Shown here: piece after piece, positions 14,358-21,582 of the stretch | How the letters are laid out: every line of letters starts with the position of its first letter | Position numbering within the stretch: position 1 is the first letter of the stretch | Assembly (NCBI GenBank): GCA_025449435.1 | Contig: JANWJO010000175.1 | Span: forward strand, 1-21,582 | Reading direction: 5' to 3' | DNA: 21,582 nt | From: Chloroflexota bacterium | Lineage (GTDB): Bacteria; Chloroflexota; UBA4733 | Notes under the pieces: generated by a model | The model's input: only the letters and a program-made list of their open reading frames with translations | The model's database searches: none | What the model was told of the DNA's origin: nothing | Translations under genes and position numbers: made by a program

Positions 14358-17244
14358 GCGCATCGGATCCAGCTTGTTGGGCTAGCCACTGGGTAGCCAG
14401 GGCCGGTACGTCGCCGAGCTGGCACCGGTGCTGGGTCCCCCCTGGCAACGAACGCAGGAACTGCTGGCCGTAGTACTTGGAAGTGATCCGCCGGTCGAGC
14501 ACCAGCAACACGCCGCGGTCGTAAACGGTGCGGATCAGCCGGCCGAAGCCTTGCTTAAACCGCAGCACCGCTTGCGGAACAGCAAACTCATCAAACGGGC
14601 GATCAAACCCCTCGCTCCGCGCTTCGTACACCGGGTCGGTTGGCACGGTGAACGGCAGACGGACGATGGCCAGCGCCGAGAGCGCCTCGCCGGCCACGTC
14701 GATCCCTTCCCAAAAACTTGCGCTTCCCAGCACCACGACGCCCTGAGTACTGCGCAGTAAGTTGACCAGTTGCTGGCGCGAGCCGTCGATCCCCTGGCCC
14801 ACGACCGGGATCTGTTGCTTTTCCAGCGGCCCCTTGATCCCGCGCAAAGTGGCGCGCAGCGACGCATGCGAGGTGAACAGCACTAAGCAGCGGCCGCGCG
14901 TAGCCGTGGCAAAGCCGATGAGCACCTGGTTCACCTGGTCCTGGAAGCCCTGGGCGTTCGGCTCGACCATGTCCTCGGGCAGCAAGATGAGCGCTTGCCT
15001 ATCGTAGGCGAAAGGTGCGCCGATTTTGAGGGTCCGCTCACCGCCATCTGCCAGCCCCAGCCGCTCACGCACGAACGAGAACGATCCTGATACGGTCAGC
15101 GTGGCGGAGGTGAGAACGACCGATTGCAACGAAGCATACAGCGATTCTTCCAGCAGTTTGCCCACGTGCAGGGGAGCAGCGTGCAGGCTGAGCGATCGGT
15201 CTCGTTCTCCAAGCTCGAACCAGTAAATTCGCTCCGTGCTGGGCGAGGCCACTAAGCTGTTCACTTCGTCGCGGGCGGTGCGCAGCCGCTTGGTGTGCGA
15301 GATCACCATCGACGCTTGATGATCGACGCCATCCCGCGCTTGGTCCGGGAGAGCGTCCAGGTCGATCTGGAGGTGCTCCAGCCCGCCTTGCAGGTCGGTT
15401 AACACCACGTTCAGGTTGTCCCAGGCGATCTCGACGCGTTCCCACAGTGGTTGATGGCGCACTCCCGGTGTGATGCGCAGCTCGCGGTCGGGCGCTGGCT
15501 GCGTGCGCGGGGCCATTGATGTGCGCACGTCGGGTCGGGGAGGCGCCTGTGCGGCAGCGTCGAACACCGCTTCGATCGCATCAAAGAAGACGTCTGCCTC
15601 CTGCCGGGATCGATCAGTGGCCGTCTCCACGTCGGCCAGGTGCTCGTGCAGCCGCTTGACCTGCGGCGTATCCACCGGCAACAGGTGGCGGAGCTCTGCC
15701 GTGACGCCGCTCGCCCGCTGTGAATCGGTGGCGTGGTACACGTCAGTGAGCACGCCAAACAACTCCCGGCGTGACAGGGAGAACCCCAGGTGGTGGGTAG
15801 CTTGCTCTTCCAGATGATGCGCCTCGTCGATCACTACGTGCTCGTAGGGGGGCAGCACACGACTCTCAGTGGCGATATCGGAAAGTAACAACGCGTGGTT
15901 GACAATGACGATATCGGCAGCTTCGGCCCGGCGGCGGGCGTTGAACAGGTAGCATTCCTGCCTGGACTTGTGGATACAACGGTCGTTGACGCACGTTTCC
16001 TGCGTGGCGTTGATCTGGTTCCACATGCCGAGCTCGTCGCCAGTCAGGAAAAGTTCGGCGACGTCACCCGTGGCAGTTGAAGCGTGCCACAGCATGACTT
16101 TGACCAGCAACCGGCTCTCCAGTGCGGACAGGGCCAGGCTGCCGGCGCGGCTGTTGCGAAACTCCAGCCAGCGCAGCAGGCAGAGGTAATGCGACCGGCC
16201 CTTGAGCACGTGGGCGTACAGCGGCTGACCGAGCGCTCGTTGGAGATCCGGTATGTCCTTGTCGTAGATCTGGTCCTGCAGGTTGACGGTATTGGTGGAG
16301 ATCACCACGCGCTGGTGGTTTTGTATAGCCCACAGAGCGGCTGGCACCAGGTAGGCGAGTGTCTTGCCAGTACCGGTGCCCGCCTCAACGAGCAGCCGTT
16401 CACCGGCGTTGAACGCTTGGGTAACAGCCAGGCTCATCGACAGTTGCTGCGGGCGCGGTTGGTAGTCTGCGAGGCGCGAGGCAAGCGGACCACCTTCGGC
16501 GAATATCGCGGTCACCTGCTCAGGATCCACCGGCTTCGCAGCGCCGCTAGCGTCTGCCATGTCCCGCTCCCGGCTTGGTTCAGTGCGCGAGCGTGCGACT
16601 GGGAACAGCGGCACCAACGGACGCTTGCCGGCCAGGGCGAGTGCGTCGGCGAACAGCATCCGCAACGGCCAATCGCTGCGGGCGAGCAGCGTATAAATCT
16701 GGCGCAGTGTGCGGGGATCGACACTGGCCAACCGAGCGCACAGCGCCGAGAACACCTGTTGGTTGGTCCGCGCGTCGGCCAGGGCACGGTGCTGCGCGTC
16801 CACGGGTATAGCCAGCGCGCTCGCGACTGCATTCAGGCTATAGGCTGGCAAGCCAGGCAGCAGCACGGCGGCAAGCTCAAACGTGTCCAAGCCAAGGTTG
16901 GTGAGGTGGAGTCCTTGCCGGACCAGGCGGTCGCGGTCGAGCTCGATGGAGTGCGCCACCAACGGAGCGTCGCCGATGAAGTCTCGCAGCGTGTCACGAA
17001 TAGCGTCGAAATCTGGTGCGCTGTCCAGGCTGCTTCCCGTGATGCCGGTGAGCATTTCCACGCGCAGCCCGGGCATTTGGCGGGGACGCACCAGCGTGTG
17101 CCACTCGTCCAGGATGTCATCGCCGCGAAAGCGCACACAAGCCAGCTCGATGATCTCACCAGCGTCGCCACTGGCCGTCGCTTCCAGGTCGATAGCCACG
17201 AAGGTGCGCGGACCAGTGGCCGGTGCCTCTGCCAGTCCAATCAT
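14335..17244 (-). CDS. dinG: DEDD exonuclease - DinG family DEAH helicase fusion
   Basis: A 969-residue protein with two parts. Residues 12-175 are a DnaQ-like 3'-5' exonuclease: IDLEAT (Asp19, Glu21), VAHSIELDRDRL and HRALADA carry the DEDDh residues. Residues about 260-960 form an XPD/DinG superfamily 2 helicase: Walker A VEAGTGTGKT (Lys294), DEAH box 473-476 (VIDEAHHLEEQ), GSASFWEGID and QGFGRLIRT (motif VI). Four cysteines (Cys355, Cys418, Cys423, Cys431) stand where DinG and XPD bind a [4Fe-4S] cluster. So it should combine 5'-3' DNA unwinding with exonucleolytic trimming in repair or replication. The same domain order is known in Firmicutes DinG, which usually lacks the cluster cysteines. 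ATG overlaps the rdgB stop in ATGA, giving coupled translation. Confidence 0.95.
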   Translation of the reverse strand: MIGLAEAPATGPRTFVAIDLEATASGDAGEIIELACVRFRGDDILDEWHTLVRPRQMPGLRVEMLTGITGSSLDSAPDFDAIRDTLRDFIGDAPLVAHSIELDRDRLVRQGLHLTNLGLDTFELAAVLLPGLPAYSLNAVASALAIPVDAQHRALADARTNQQVFSALCARLASVDPRTLRQIYTLLARSDWPLRMLFADALALAGKRPLVPLFPVARSRTEPSRERDMADASGAAKPVDPEQVTAIFAEGGPLASRLADYQPRPQQLSMSLAVTQAFNAGERLLVEAGTGTGKTLAYLVPAALWAIQNHQRVVISTNTVNLQDQIYDKDIPDLQRALGQPLYAHVLKGRSHYLCLLRWLEFRNSRAGSLALSALESRLLVKVMLWHASTATGDVAELFLTGDELGMWNQINATQETCVNDRCIHKSRQECYLFNARRRAEAADIVIVNHALLLSDIATESRVLPPYEHVVIDEAHHLEEQATHHLGFSLSRRELFGVLTDVYHATDSQRASGVTAELRHLLPVDTPQVKRLHEHLADVETATDRSRQEADVFFDAIEAVFDAAAQAPPRPDVRTSMAPRTQPAPDRELRITPGVRHQPLWERVEIAWDNLNVVLTDLQGGLEHLQIDLDALPDQARDGVDHQASMVISHTKRLRTARDEVNSLVASPSTERIYWFELGERDRSLSLHAAPLHVGKLLEESLYASLQSVVLTSATLTVSGSFSFVRERLGLADGGERTLKIGAPFAYDRQALILLPEDMVEPNAQGFQDQVNQVLIGFATATRGRCLVLFTSHASLRATLRGIKGPLEKQQIPVVGQGIDGSRQQLVNLLRSTQGVVVLGSASFWEGIDVAGEALSALAIVRLPFTVPTDPVYEARSEGFDRPFDEFAVPQAVLRFKQGFGRLIRTVYDRGVLLVLDRRITSKYYGQQFLRSLPGGTQHRCQLGDVPALATQWLAQQAGSDAPTAGWEE

Positions 17245-17837
17245 CGCTTGAGCAGCACGTCGATAGCCGGTAGAGCACGTTCGATGGCCCGCGCGCGGTG
17301 GCTGTGCCGGCTCTTCTCAACAGGTGACAGCTCGCCCATGGTTTTGCCAAGTGTGGGGAAGTAGAAGAGCGGATCATAGCCAAAGCCGCTGGCACCGCGT
17401 GGTGCGTGGGCAATCACACCCAGAACCTCGCCACGGCCAACAAAGGTCGAGCCGTCGGGATGGCATACGGCGAGGACACTGACAAACTGGGCAGTGCGCC
17501 GCTCATTGGGCACTCCCTGCAGGCGGTCTAGCAGCAGCTGGTTGCGCCCCGCGTCGGATACACCTTCGCCCGCCCAGCGGGCCGAGAACACACCTGGCGC
17601 GCCGTCCAGCGCGTCCACCTGCAAGCCGGAGTCGTCGGCAAGCGACAGGCAAGAGGATGCCGCGAGGCACGCCCTGGCCTTGATCAGCGCATTGGCGGCG
17701 AAGGTGGCACCCGTCTCTTCGATGTCACCATCCAAGAATTCGGCAACGCTCTTGACCTCGACGCCCAGAGGATTAAGGAACGCCTGGAGCTCTTGCAGCT
17801 TGCCTCGATTGCGGGACGCAATGACCAGCGTGGCCAA
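17241..17837 (-). CDS. rdgB: RdgB/HAM1 dITP/XTP pyrophosphatase
   Basis: A 198-residue non-canonical purine NTP pyrophosphatase that hydrolyses XTP, ITP and dITP to monophosphates and so keeps deaminated purines out of DNA and RNA. Family motifs are complete: ASRNRGKLQEL near the N-terminus, EETGATFAANALIKA, ADDSGLQVDALDGAPGVFSA (followed by RWAG), GFGYDPLFYFP and the end motif SHRARA. The open frame reaches TTG 17852, but the TTG at 17837 gives MATLVIASRN, the usual family N-terminus, and GAGGAG lies seven bases upstream of it. Its stop overlaps the exonuclease-helicase start by 4 bp, and the NUDIX gene lies 81 bp upstream on the same strand. These three form a likely operon for nucleotide-pool cleaning and DNA repair. 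Full length, nothing missing. Confidence 0.96.
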   Translation of the reverse strand: MATLVIASRNRGKLQELQAFLNPLGVEVKSVAEFLDGDIEETGATFAANALIKARACLAASSCLSLADDSGLQVDALDGAPGVFSARWAGEGVSDAGRNQLLLDRLQGVPNERRTAQFVSVLAVCHPDGSTFVGRGEVLGVIAHAPRGASGFGYDPLFYFPTLGKTMGELSPVEKSRHSHRARAIERALPAIDVLLKR

Positions 17838-17918
17838 CGAGCTACTCCTCAAACGGCGACGGTGTGCCGTGTAGCCGGAGGTGTGAGAGCCGGCACCATG
17901 ATGGTAACCCGCTCGACC

Positions 17919-18389
17919 CTATCCAGCAGCGTCCACTACGGCCAGAGCGCGTTCGAGCACCGAGCGTTCGTTAGGGTATTCCAGCATGCGCACGGCTTCT
18001 TGCAGGGGGACCAGGTGGACCTCTGCCATCTCGTGGTCGTGCAGGGACACGTCGCCACCGACGCGGCGCATGAGGTAGTAGTGCACAGTCTTGTTGACGC
18101 GGATGCGCCTGGGCGAGAGAAACGTGTACTGGATCGAGTCGAGGCTTTGGAGGATTTCGGCCTCCAGCCCGGTTTCTTCGCGGACCTCGCGGAGCGCCGC
18201 TGCGGGATAGGTCTCACCGAGCTCCACGGTGCCTTTGGGCAAGCACCACACGTGGCGATGTTTGGGGATGACGAGGGCGACCAGCAAGTCCGGCTCAGCC
18301 CCGTCGAGCACCACTCCGCCAGATGAGATGGCTGCGACGGCGTCGCTTTCTCGTAGTTCTTCGGTTTCGAGTCGTCGTCGTTTCGGCAT
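17919..18389 (-). CDS. NUDIX hydrolase (MutT/Ap4A hydrolase-like)
   Basis: A 156-residue NUDIX protein. The NUDIX box GX5EX7REUXEEXGU is perfect at residues 53-75 (GTVELGETYPAAALREVREE, then TGL). PKHRHVWCLPKG before it and KTVHYYLM after it resemble bacterial Ap4A hydrolase or MutT-like enzymes, which cleave nucleoside diphosphates linked to another moiety; the exact substrate is open. The frame is open to 18449, but the ATG at 18389 gives MPKRRRLETEE, and a TATACT box ten bases before that ATG puts the transcription start next to it. The longer form would read through the promoter. It lies upstream of rdgB and the exonuclease-helicase and probably starts that operon. Confidence 0.92.
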   Translation of the reverse strand: MPKRRRLETEELRESDAVAAISSGGVVLDGAEPDLLVALVIPKHRHVWCLPKGTVELGETYPAAALREVREETGLEAEILQSLDSIQYTFLSPRRIRVNKTVHYYLMRRVGGDVSLHDHEMAEVHLVPLQEAVRMLEYPNERSVLERALAVVDAAG

Positions 18390-18399
18390 CAGTGCGCTG

Positions 18400-18405
18400 A
18401 GTATA
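18400..18405 (-). promoter_or_regulatory. -10 box of the NUDIX-rdgB-dinG operon
   Basis: On the minus strand TATACT (18405-18400) lies ten bases before the NUDIX ATG, so the transcript would have a leader of only about 3-4 nt. No good -35 is visible. Confidence 0.45.
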
Positions 18406-18444
18406 CCTGATGGGTGTAGCGTAGCCCTACCCCCGCGCCCAAAA

Positions 18445-18548
18445 GGCACCCGTCCCCACTCCCCGGAGTGGGGAGCAAAGTAGGACGGGTTGCCGGTTCA
18501 CCGCGCACTCCCAGCAGCCCGTCTCCCCTGCCTAGGGGGACGGGTGCC
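18445..18548. repeat. composite inverted repeat (two adjacent hairpins with 13-bp terminal arms)
   Basis: GGCACCCGTCCCC (18445-18457) and its exact reverse complement GGGGACGGGTGCC (18536-18548) bound a 104-bp unit. Inside, CCCCACTCC pairs with GGAGTGGGG (18454-18473, 2-base loop). ACCCGTCC (18449-18456) also pairs with GGACGGGT (18483-18490), and GCCCGTC...TCCCC pairs with GGGGGACGGG (about 18517-18544). This may be a MITE- or REP-like element, or a pair of strong transcription-blocking hairpins between the NUDIX and DUF402 genes. Confidence 0.5.
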
Positions 18549-18569
18549 CTCTGGGCATGGGGGTTCTGA

Positions 18570-18618
18570 CTCCCTCCCCGATCTCCCGGAGCCGGGTGCC
18601 CGTTGAGCGCAGGTACGA
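18570..18618. repeat. degenerate C-rich intergenic repeat, copy B
   Basis: ACTCCCTCCCC followed by a short hairpin (CCCGG-AG-CCGGG) and TGAGCGCAGGTACGA, ending just before the DUF402 stop codon. It resembles the stretch between purA and the long oxidoreductase, which also ends next to a minus-strand stop codon. No coding potential is seen in 18390-18620. Confidence 0.35.
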
Positions 18619-18620
18619 AG

Positions 18621-19118
18621 TTACCCGTTCACCAGCGCAAACAGCCGAGGGGTGTGCTGCTCCAGTTCGGTGATGAGCGATGGCAGGACGGTTAGCAACT
18701 CCGCGTGCTTTGCCATGATGAAGGAGTGCAGTGTGCTGTCGAGATCGGTGGGAATGTCGGCCATATCGAGGGTTTCGGGCGCCTGACCGGTACGAACGAC
18801 TACATCAACGATGAGATCCCGCCAGGCAATAAGCTGCGGTGAGATCTCGGTGTGGTCCGAGAGGTTGAAGTACCACGCAGCCGTGTGGCCAGCAGGGTTG
18901 AGCCATTGATAGGCGTTATACGGGCGGTCGCTCCAGAAATGGCCCAGTGACACACTATTGGGCGGCAAGTTAAGGCCCAGAAACGAACTTCCGGCGGGCA
19001 AACGGAACACGATAATAGCGTGATCCGGCCGGTAATCGATGAGTTCACAATGAAAATCGACCTGAGAGCCATCAAGACGGTGCTTGCGCTCGATGATCGA
19101 GCGCCCTCCCTGTGACAC
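18621..19118 (-). CDS. DUF402 domain protein
   Basis: A roughly 165-residue protein of the DUF402 (FomD/Ntdp-like beta-barrel) family. Known members include nucleoside di/triphosphatases and FomD of fosfomycin biosynthesis. The fold pattern is clear: HFWSDRPYNAYQWLNPAGHT, AAWYFNLSDHTEIS and the metal-binding-type segment IAWRDLIVDVVVRTGQ, then LDMADIPTDLD. This gives conserved acidic residues expected to bind a divalent cation. The substrate is unknown. The frame is open to 19331, but the first 71 residues are not family-like and would overlap the ftsA promoter. The GTG at 19118 (MSQGGRSIIERKHRLDG) has AAGG eight bases upstream, so it is preferred, with some uncertainty. Divergent from ftsA. 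Confidence 0.82.
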   Translation of the reverse strand: MSQGGRSIIERKHRLDGSQVDFHCELIDYRPDHAIIVFRLPAGSSFLGLNLPPNSVSLGHFWSDRPYNAYQWLNPAGHTAAWYFNLSDHTEISPQLIAWRDLIVDVVVRTGQAPETLDMADIPTDLDSTLHSFIMAKHAELLTVLPSLITELEQHTPRLFALVNG

Positions 19119-19237
19119 GACGGCAACCTTCGCTACGACACATGGCGCTTCCTCTTTGTACCATAGTGGAAGCAAAGGCAAGAAAGCGCGCCTGTCGTGG
19201 CACTGATAGCCTGGGTTACGCGCCATCACGGCACCAC

Positions 19238-19271
19238 ATGCACGTTGCATTGCGACGTTGCCAGGGGCAAC
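19238..19271. promoter_or_regulatory. two inverted repeats upstream of ftsA
   Basis: ATGCA-CGT-TGCAT (19238-19250) and GTTGCC-AGG-GGCAAC (19257-19271) lie 47 to 80 bp before the ftsA -10 box, in the gap between divergent DUF402 and ftsA. They could be protein-binding sites for cell-division control or hairpins in the DUF402 leader; the sequence alone does not decide. Confidence 0.3.
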
Positions 19272-19317
19272 TTTCAACCAGATTGGGGAATTCACTGGTA
19301 GGAAGGACGCTCGTTGG

Positions 19318-19323
19318 TATACT
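19318..19323 (+). promoter_or_regulatory. -10 box of ftsAZ
   Basis: TATACT at 19318-19323 is followed by AAGGAGG (19330-19336) and the GTG start at 19347. Transcription from here would start near 19330, giving a leader of about 17 nt. The -35 is poor, suggesting an activator or another sigma factor. Confidence 0.45.
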
Positions 19324-19346
19324 CGGCGCAAGGAGGTTCTCGCGTC

Positions 19347-20567
19347 GTGCGCCTCGCCTGCGTTGACCTTGGCTCCTCTACCCTCAAAGTACTTATCGTT
19401 GATGTCACCGAAGGACGGCTTCCCGTGATCTTGGGCCGGGGCTGGGCGCCATCGGCGGGCATAGAGCGCGGCGACGTCGTGGACTTAAAAGTCGCCAGCC
19501 GGGCGCTGGGCGCGGCGCTGGAAGACGCGGAGCGCTCGTCCAATACCCACGTCGCCCACGCCGTGGTGGCCATAGGTGGACGCGAACTCCGTGGCACGTT
19601 GCGGCGCGGGCAGGTGACGATCAGTCGTGAACCCGTTCGTATCACGAAGAAACACGCGTCACGAGCTGTGCAATCGGCGGCCGAAGCGGGCATCGATCTG
19701 GACGAAGAGCTCATCCACGTGCTGCCGCGCCGCTTCTGGCTCGATGGCGATCATGCCGTGCGTAATCCTATAGGGATGCCGGCCAGCCGGCTGGAGGCGG
19801 AAACTCTGCTCGTGTCAGGCAACAGCGCAGCGATACGCAACGCCATTCGCTGTGTGCAAGACCAGGGACTCGATGTGACCGAAGTCGTAGCCGCGCCGCT
19901 AGCTACCGCCGAGGCGGCGCTCTCGCCACAAGATCGTGAGGCCGGCGCGCTGCTGATTGACGCCGGTTACGCATCGACGCGCGCTGTTGCGTTCAGCCAG
20001 GGATCTGCCGCCGCGATCACCGCCGTGAGTTCCGGTTCGCACCATATCACGAGCGACATTGCTATCGTATTGCGCGTGAGCGTTCATCAAGCCGAGCAAC
20101 TCAAGGTGCGTTACGGACGCGCCAGCTCCCTGGATCTGCCTGATCAACTGGTCGAGGTCCCTGACGACGAAGGGATCGGGCTGGAGCCGGTGTCGCAACG
20201 GTTGCTGTGTGACGTCATCGGCGCTCGCGTGGAAGAGACCTTCGATGAGGTGATGGACGCCGTGGCCGCATGTGGCTTTGCCGAGCCGCTACCTGCCGGC
20301 GTGGTACTTTCCGGTGGTGGATCCGCGCTGCCTGCTATCGACGCCTTGGCACGGCAATCCTTTGAGTTGCCTGCGCGGGCGGCGTCGCTCTCCGGGCCCA
20401 CGGCCGGCGCACCCGATGAGGTAACCTGGCTCACCACCCTTGGGCTCGCAGCGTGGGTGCAGCGAGGGCAACCCGAACTCGCGCCGGAACATCCCAACGC
20501 GACACGCCGGCCGCAACTGGCAGTGCGGCGTTTGGCCAGACTACTCAGACCGCTAGGAGGTGAGTAA
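19347..20567 (+). CDS. ftsA: cell division protein FtsA
   Basis: A 406-residue actin-like ATPase that tethers FtsZ to the membrane and recruits the divisome. Visible are phosphate-1 ([17 protein letters not shown], residues 4-20), the 1C-domain region, [12 protein letters not shown] with [11 protein letters not shown], phosphate-2 ([18 protein letters not shown], altered from the usual DIGGGTT) and the adenosine motif [20 protein letters not shown]. The C-terminus [19 protein letters not shown] is a basic amphipathic helix, the expected membrane-targeting sequence. The frame opens at TTG 19314, which lies before the -10 box, so the GTG at 19347 with AGGAGG ten bases upstream is the start. Its TAA shares one base with the ftsZ ATG (TAATG), so the two are translationally coupled. 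No mur or ftsQ genes precede it. Confidence 0.95.
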   Translation: MRLACVDLGSSTLKVLIVDVTEGRLPVILGRGWAPSAGIERGDVVDLKVASRALGAALEDAERSSNTHVAHAVVAIGGRELRGTLRRGQVTISREPVRITKKHASRAVQSAAEAGIDLDEELIHVLPRRFWLDGDHAVRNPIGMPASRLEAETLLVSGNSAAIRNAIRCVQDQGLDVTEVVAAPLATAEAALSPQDREAGALLIDAGYASTRAVAFSQGSAAAITAVSSGSHHITSDIAIVLRVSVHQAEQLKVRYGRASSLDLPDQLVEVPDDEGIGLEPVSQRLLCDVIGARVEETFDEVMDAVAACGFAEPLPAGVVLSGGGSALPAIDALARQSFELPARAASLSGPTAGAPDEVTWLTTLGLAAWVQRGQPELAPEHPNATRRPQLAVRRLARLLRPLGGE

Positions 20568-21582
20568 TGGCGCATGGCTCGCAACCGCTAATTTCTGTCG
20601 AGAACTTTGCGCAGATCAAGGTGGTGGGTGCCGGCGGCGGCGGCGGCAACACTATCGACCGCATCCTCGCGGCGGGCGTCAAGGGTATCGAACTGATCGT
20701 CGTGAACACCGACAATCAAGCCTTGCTCAAATCCAACGCGCCGATCAAGATCCGTATCGGTGAGCGGCTGACCAAAGGGCTGGGTGCGGGCGGCAACCCG
20801 GAAACCGGCATGAAGGCTGCCGAGGAAAACAAAGAAGAGATCCTCGAGCAGTTGCGCGGTGCCGATATGGTGTTTATCACAGCGGGTATGGGCGGCGGTA
20901 CCGGCACCGGCGCAGCGCCGGTGATCGCGCAATACGCTCGCGAGGTGGGCGCCCTCACGGTGGGCGTCGTGACCCGCCCGTTCAAGTTCGAGGGTTTGCG
21001 GCGCTCGCGCCAGGCTGACGAGGGCATCGCCCGGCTGAGCGAGCATGTCGACGCGCTCATCACCGTGCCGAACGACCGCTTGCTCACCCTGGCCGAAAAG
21101 CGCATGTCCATTCAAGACGCGTTTGCCATGGCTGACGACGTGTTGCGCCAGGGCATCCAGGGTATATCCGACATCATCACCGTGCCTGGCCTCATCAACG
21201 TGGACTTTGCTGACGTCAAGACCGTGATGAAAGACTCCGGAACAGCGTTGATGGCGGTGGGGCATGGCGTCGGGGACCGCCGTGCTATCGATGCAGCCTC
21301 ACTCGCCGTTGCTAGCCCGTTGCTCGACGCCTCGGTGCGTGGCGCGCGCGGCGTGCTCATCAACATCACTGGTGGTTCAGACCTCACGCTGTACGAACTC
21401 ACCGAGGCCGCTAACATCATCCACGAAGCGGTTGACCCCGAAGCCCAGATCATCCTGGGTGCGGTGATTGACCCGCGTATGACTGGTGAGCTGAAACTCA
21501 CGGTCATCGCCACAGGCTTCACCATCATGCCCAACCAGCGCTCGGCGCCGATCATCCAGCCCCAGCGACCGGTGCCACCGCC
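20567..21582 (+). CDS. ftsZ: cell division protein FtsZ (3' partial)
   Basis: The tubulin-like GTPase that forms the Z-ring; 338 codons are visible and the gene runs off the window. Seen are the N-terminal nucleotide loop [15 protein letters not shown] (residues 19-33), the tubulin signature GGGTGTG (109-115, in [16 protein letters not shown]), the T7 synergy loop region [14 protein letters not shown] and the C-terminal domain [19 protein letters not shown]. The window ends in a proline-rich start of the C-terminal linker (QPQRPVPP), so the conserved tail that binds FtsA is not visible. The loop reads NTIDRI where most FtsZ have NAVNRM, a mild variation. The start ATG overlaps the ftsA stop by one base, with AGGAGG six bases upstream inside ftsA. 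Confidence 0.97.
   Translation, partial: MAHGSQPLISVENFAQIKVVGAGGGGGNTIDRILAAGVKGIELIVVNTDNQALLKSNAPIKIRIGERLTKGLGAGGNPETGMKAAEENKEEILEQLRGADMVFITAGMGGGTGTGAAPVIAQYAREVGALTVGVVTRPFKFEGLRRSRQADEGIARLSEHVDALITVPNDRLLTLAEKRMSIQDAFAMADDVLRQGIQGISDIITVPGLINVDFADVKTVMKDSGTALMAVGHGVGDRRAIDAASLAVASPLLDASVRGARGVLINITGGSDLTLYELTEAANIIHEAVDPEAQIILGAVIDPRMTGELKLTVIATGFTIMPNQRSAPIIQPQRPVPP

Noticed and set aside
13596..14363. Minus-strand open frame of 255 codons over the SPFH gene
   Set aside because: Histidine- and arginine-rich shadow of a gene with a definite SPFH domain.
16084..17364. Long plus-strand open frame (426 codons)
   Set aside because: Antisense to the exonuclease part of the DinG fusion and to the end of rdgB; composition is a mirror of the real genes and no domain is visible.
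18390..18449. 20-codon N-terminal extension of the NUDIX protein
   Set aside because: It covers the TATACT box that lies ten bases before the ATG at 18389 and is not conserved-looking.
19119..19331. 71-codon N-terminal extension of the DUF402 protein
   Set aside because: Not similar to the family, and it would run into the ftsA promoter and ribosome binding site. A GTG with a usable Shine-Dalgarno sequence lies at 19118.
1..21582. CRISPR arrays, insertion sequences, prophage or restriction/defence genes
   Set aside because: No spaced direct repeats, transposase, integrase, phage structural or nuclease-defence protein was seen on either strand.

Overview
The window is GC-rich, densely packed bacterial DNA that looks chromosomal. 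It carries core genes (purA, rdgB, ftsA, ftsZ) and no phage, transposase, CRISPR or tRNA gene that I can see. Several traits together suggest a deep-branching, probably monoderm lineage, with Chloroflexota (Thermomicrobia-like) as my best guess. These are a DEDD-exonuclease/DinG helicase fusion, a split MaoC-type dehydratase pair, a variant PurA, frequent GTG/TTG starts (probably one CTG), and promoters placed so that the mRNA would be leaderless. No rRNA or marker tree is available here, so the assignment is tentative.

Layout. 1-2165 (+): the 3' part of a catalytically dead M16 peptidase-like subunit, then an ornithine cyclodeaminase/mu-crystallin family protein. 2173-3759 (-): a Gfo/Idh/MocA oxidoreductase with its own promoter and a MerR-type regulator. 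The regulator is divergent from a SAM methyltransferase (3795-4622, +). 4594-6918 (-): four tightly spaced or overlapping genes: an ArsN1-like acetyltransferase, an LpxL/PatA-like acyltransferase and a two-subunit MaoC/FAS1-type dehydratase. 7047-9197 (+): a leaderless RpiR/SIS regulator followed after 15 bp by purA. 9256-11704 (-): a NagA-like deacetylase and a second Gfo/Idh/MocA dehydrogenase, apparently one operon. 11889-12611 (+): an OmpR-type response regulator without a neighbouring kinase. 12889-14357 (+): an unrecognised protein and an SPFH/stomatin protein. 14335-18389 (-): an operon of a NUDIX hydrolase, RdgB and the exonuclease-DinG helicase, which together look like nucleotide-pool cleaning and DNA repair. 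18390-18620: a gene-free stretch with inverted repeats. 18621-19118 (-): a DUF402 protein. 19347-21582 (+): ftsA and ftsZ overlapping by one base; ftsZ runs off the window.

How the parts fit. The NagA-like enzyme, the dehydrogenase and the nearby SIS-domain regulator suggest sugar or amino-sugar processing. The MaoC pair and acyltransferase suggest making and transferring an acyl chain, probably to a membrane lipid. FtsA/FtsZ form the cytokinetic ring; no murein-synthesis genes of a dcw cluster lie upstream of ftsA within the window.

I found no clearly new multi-gene system. The most unusual points are a probable CTG start on the nagA-like gene, an altered IMP-binding segment in PurA, leaderless promoters that overlap possible operators, the RpiR-purA pairing, and a family of degenerate intergenic repeats.
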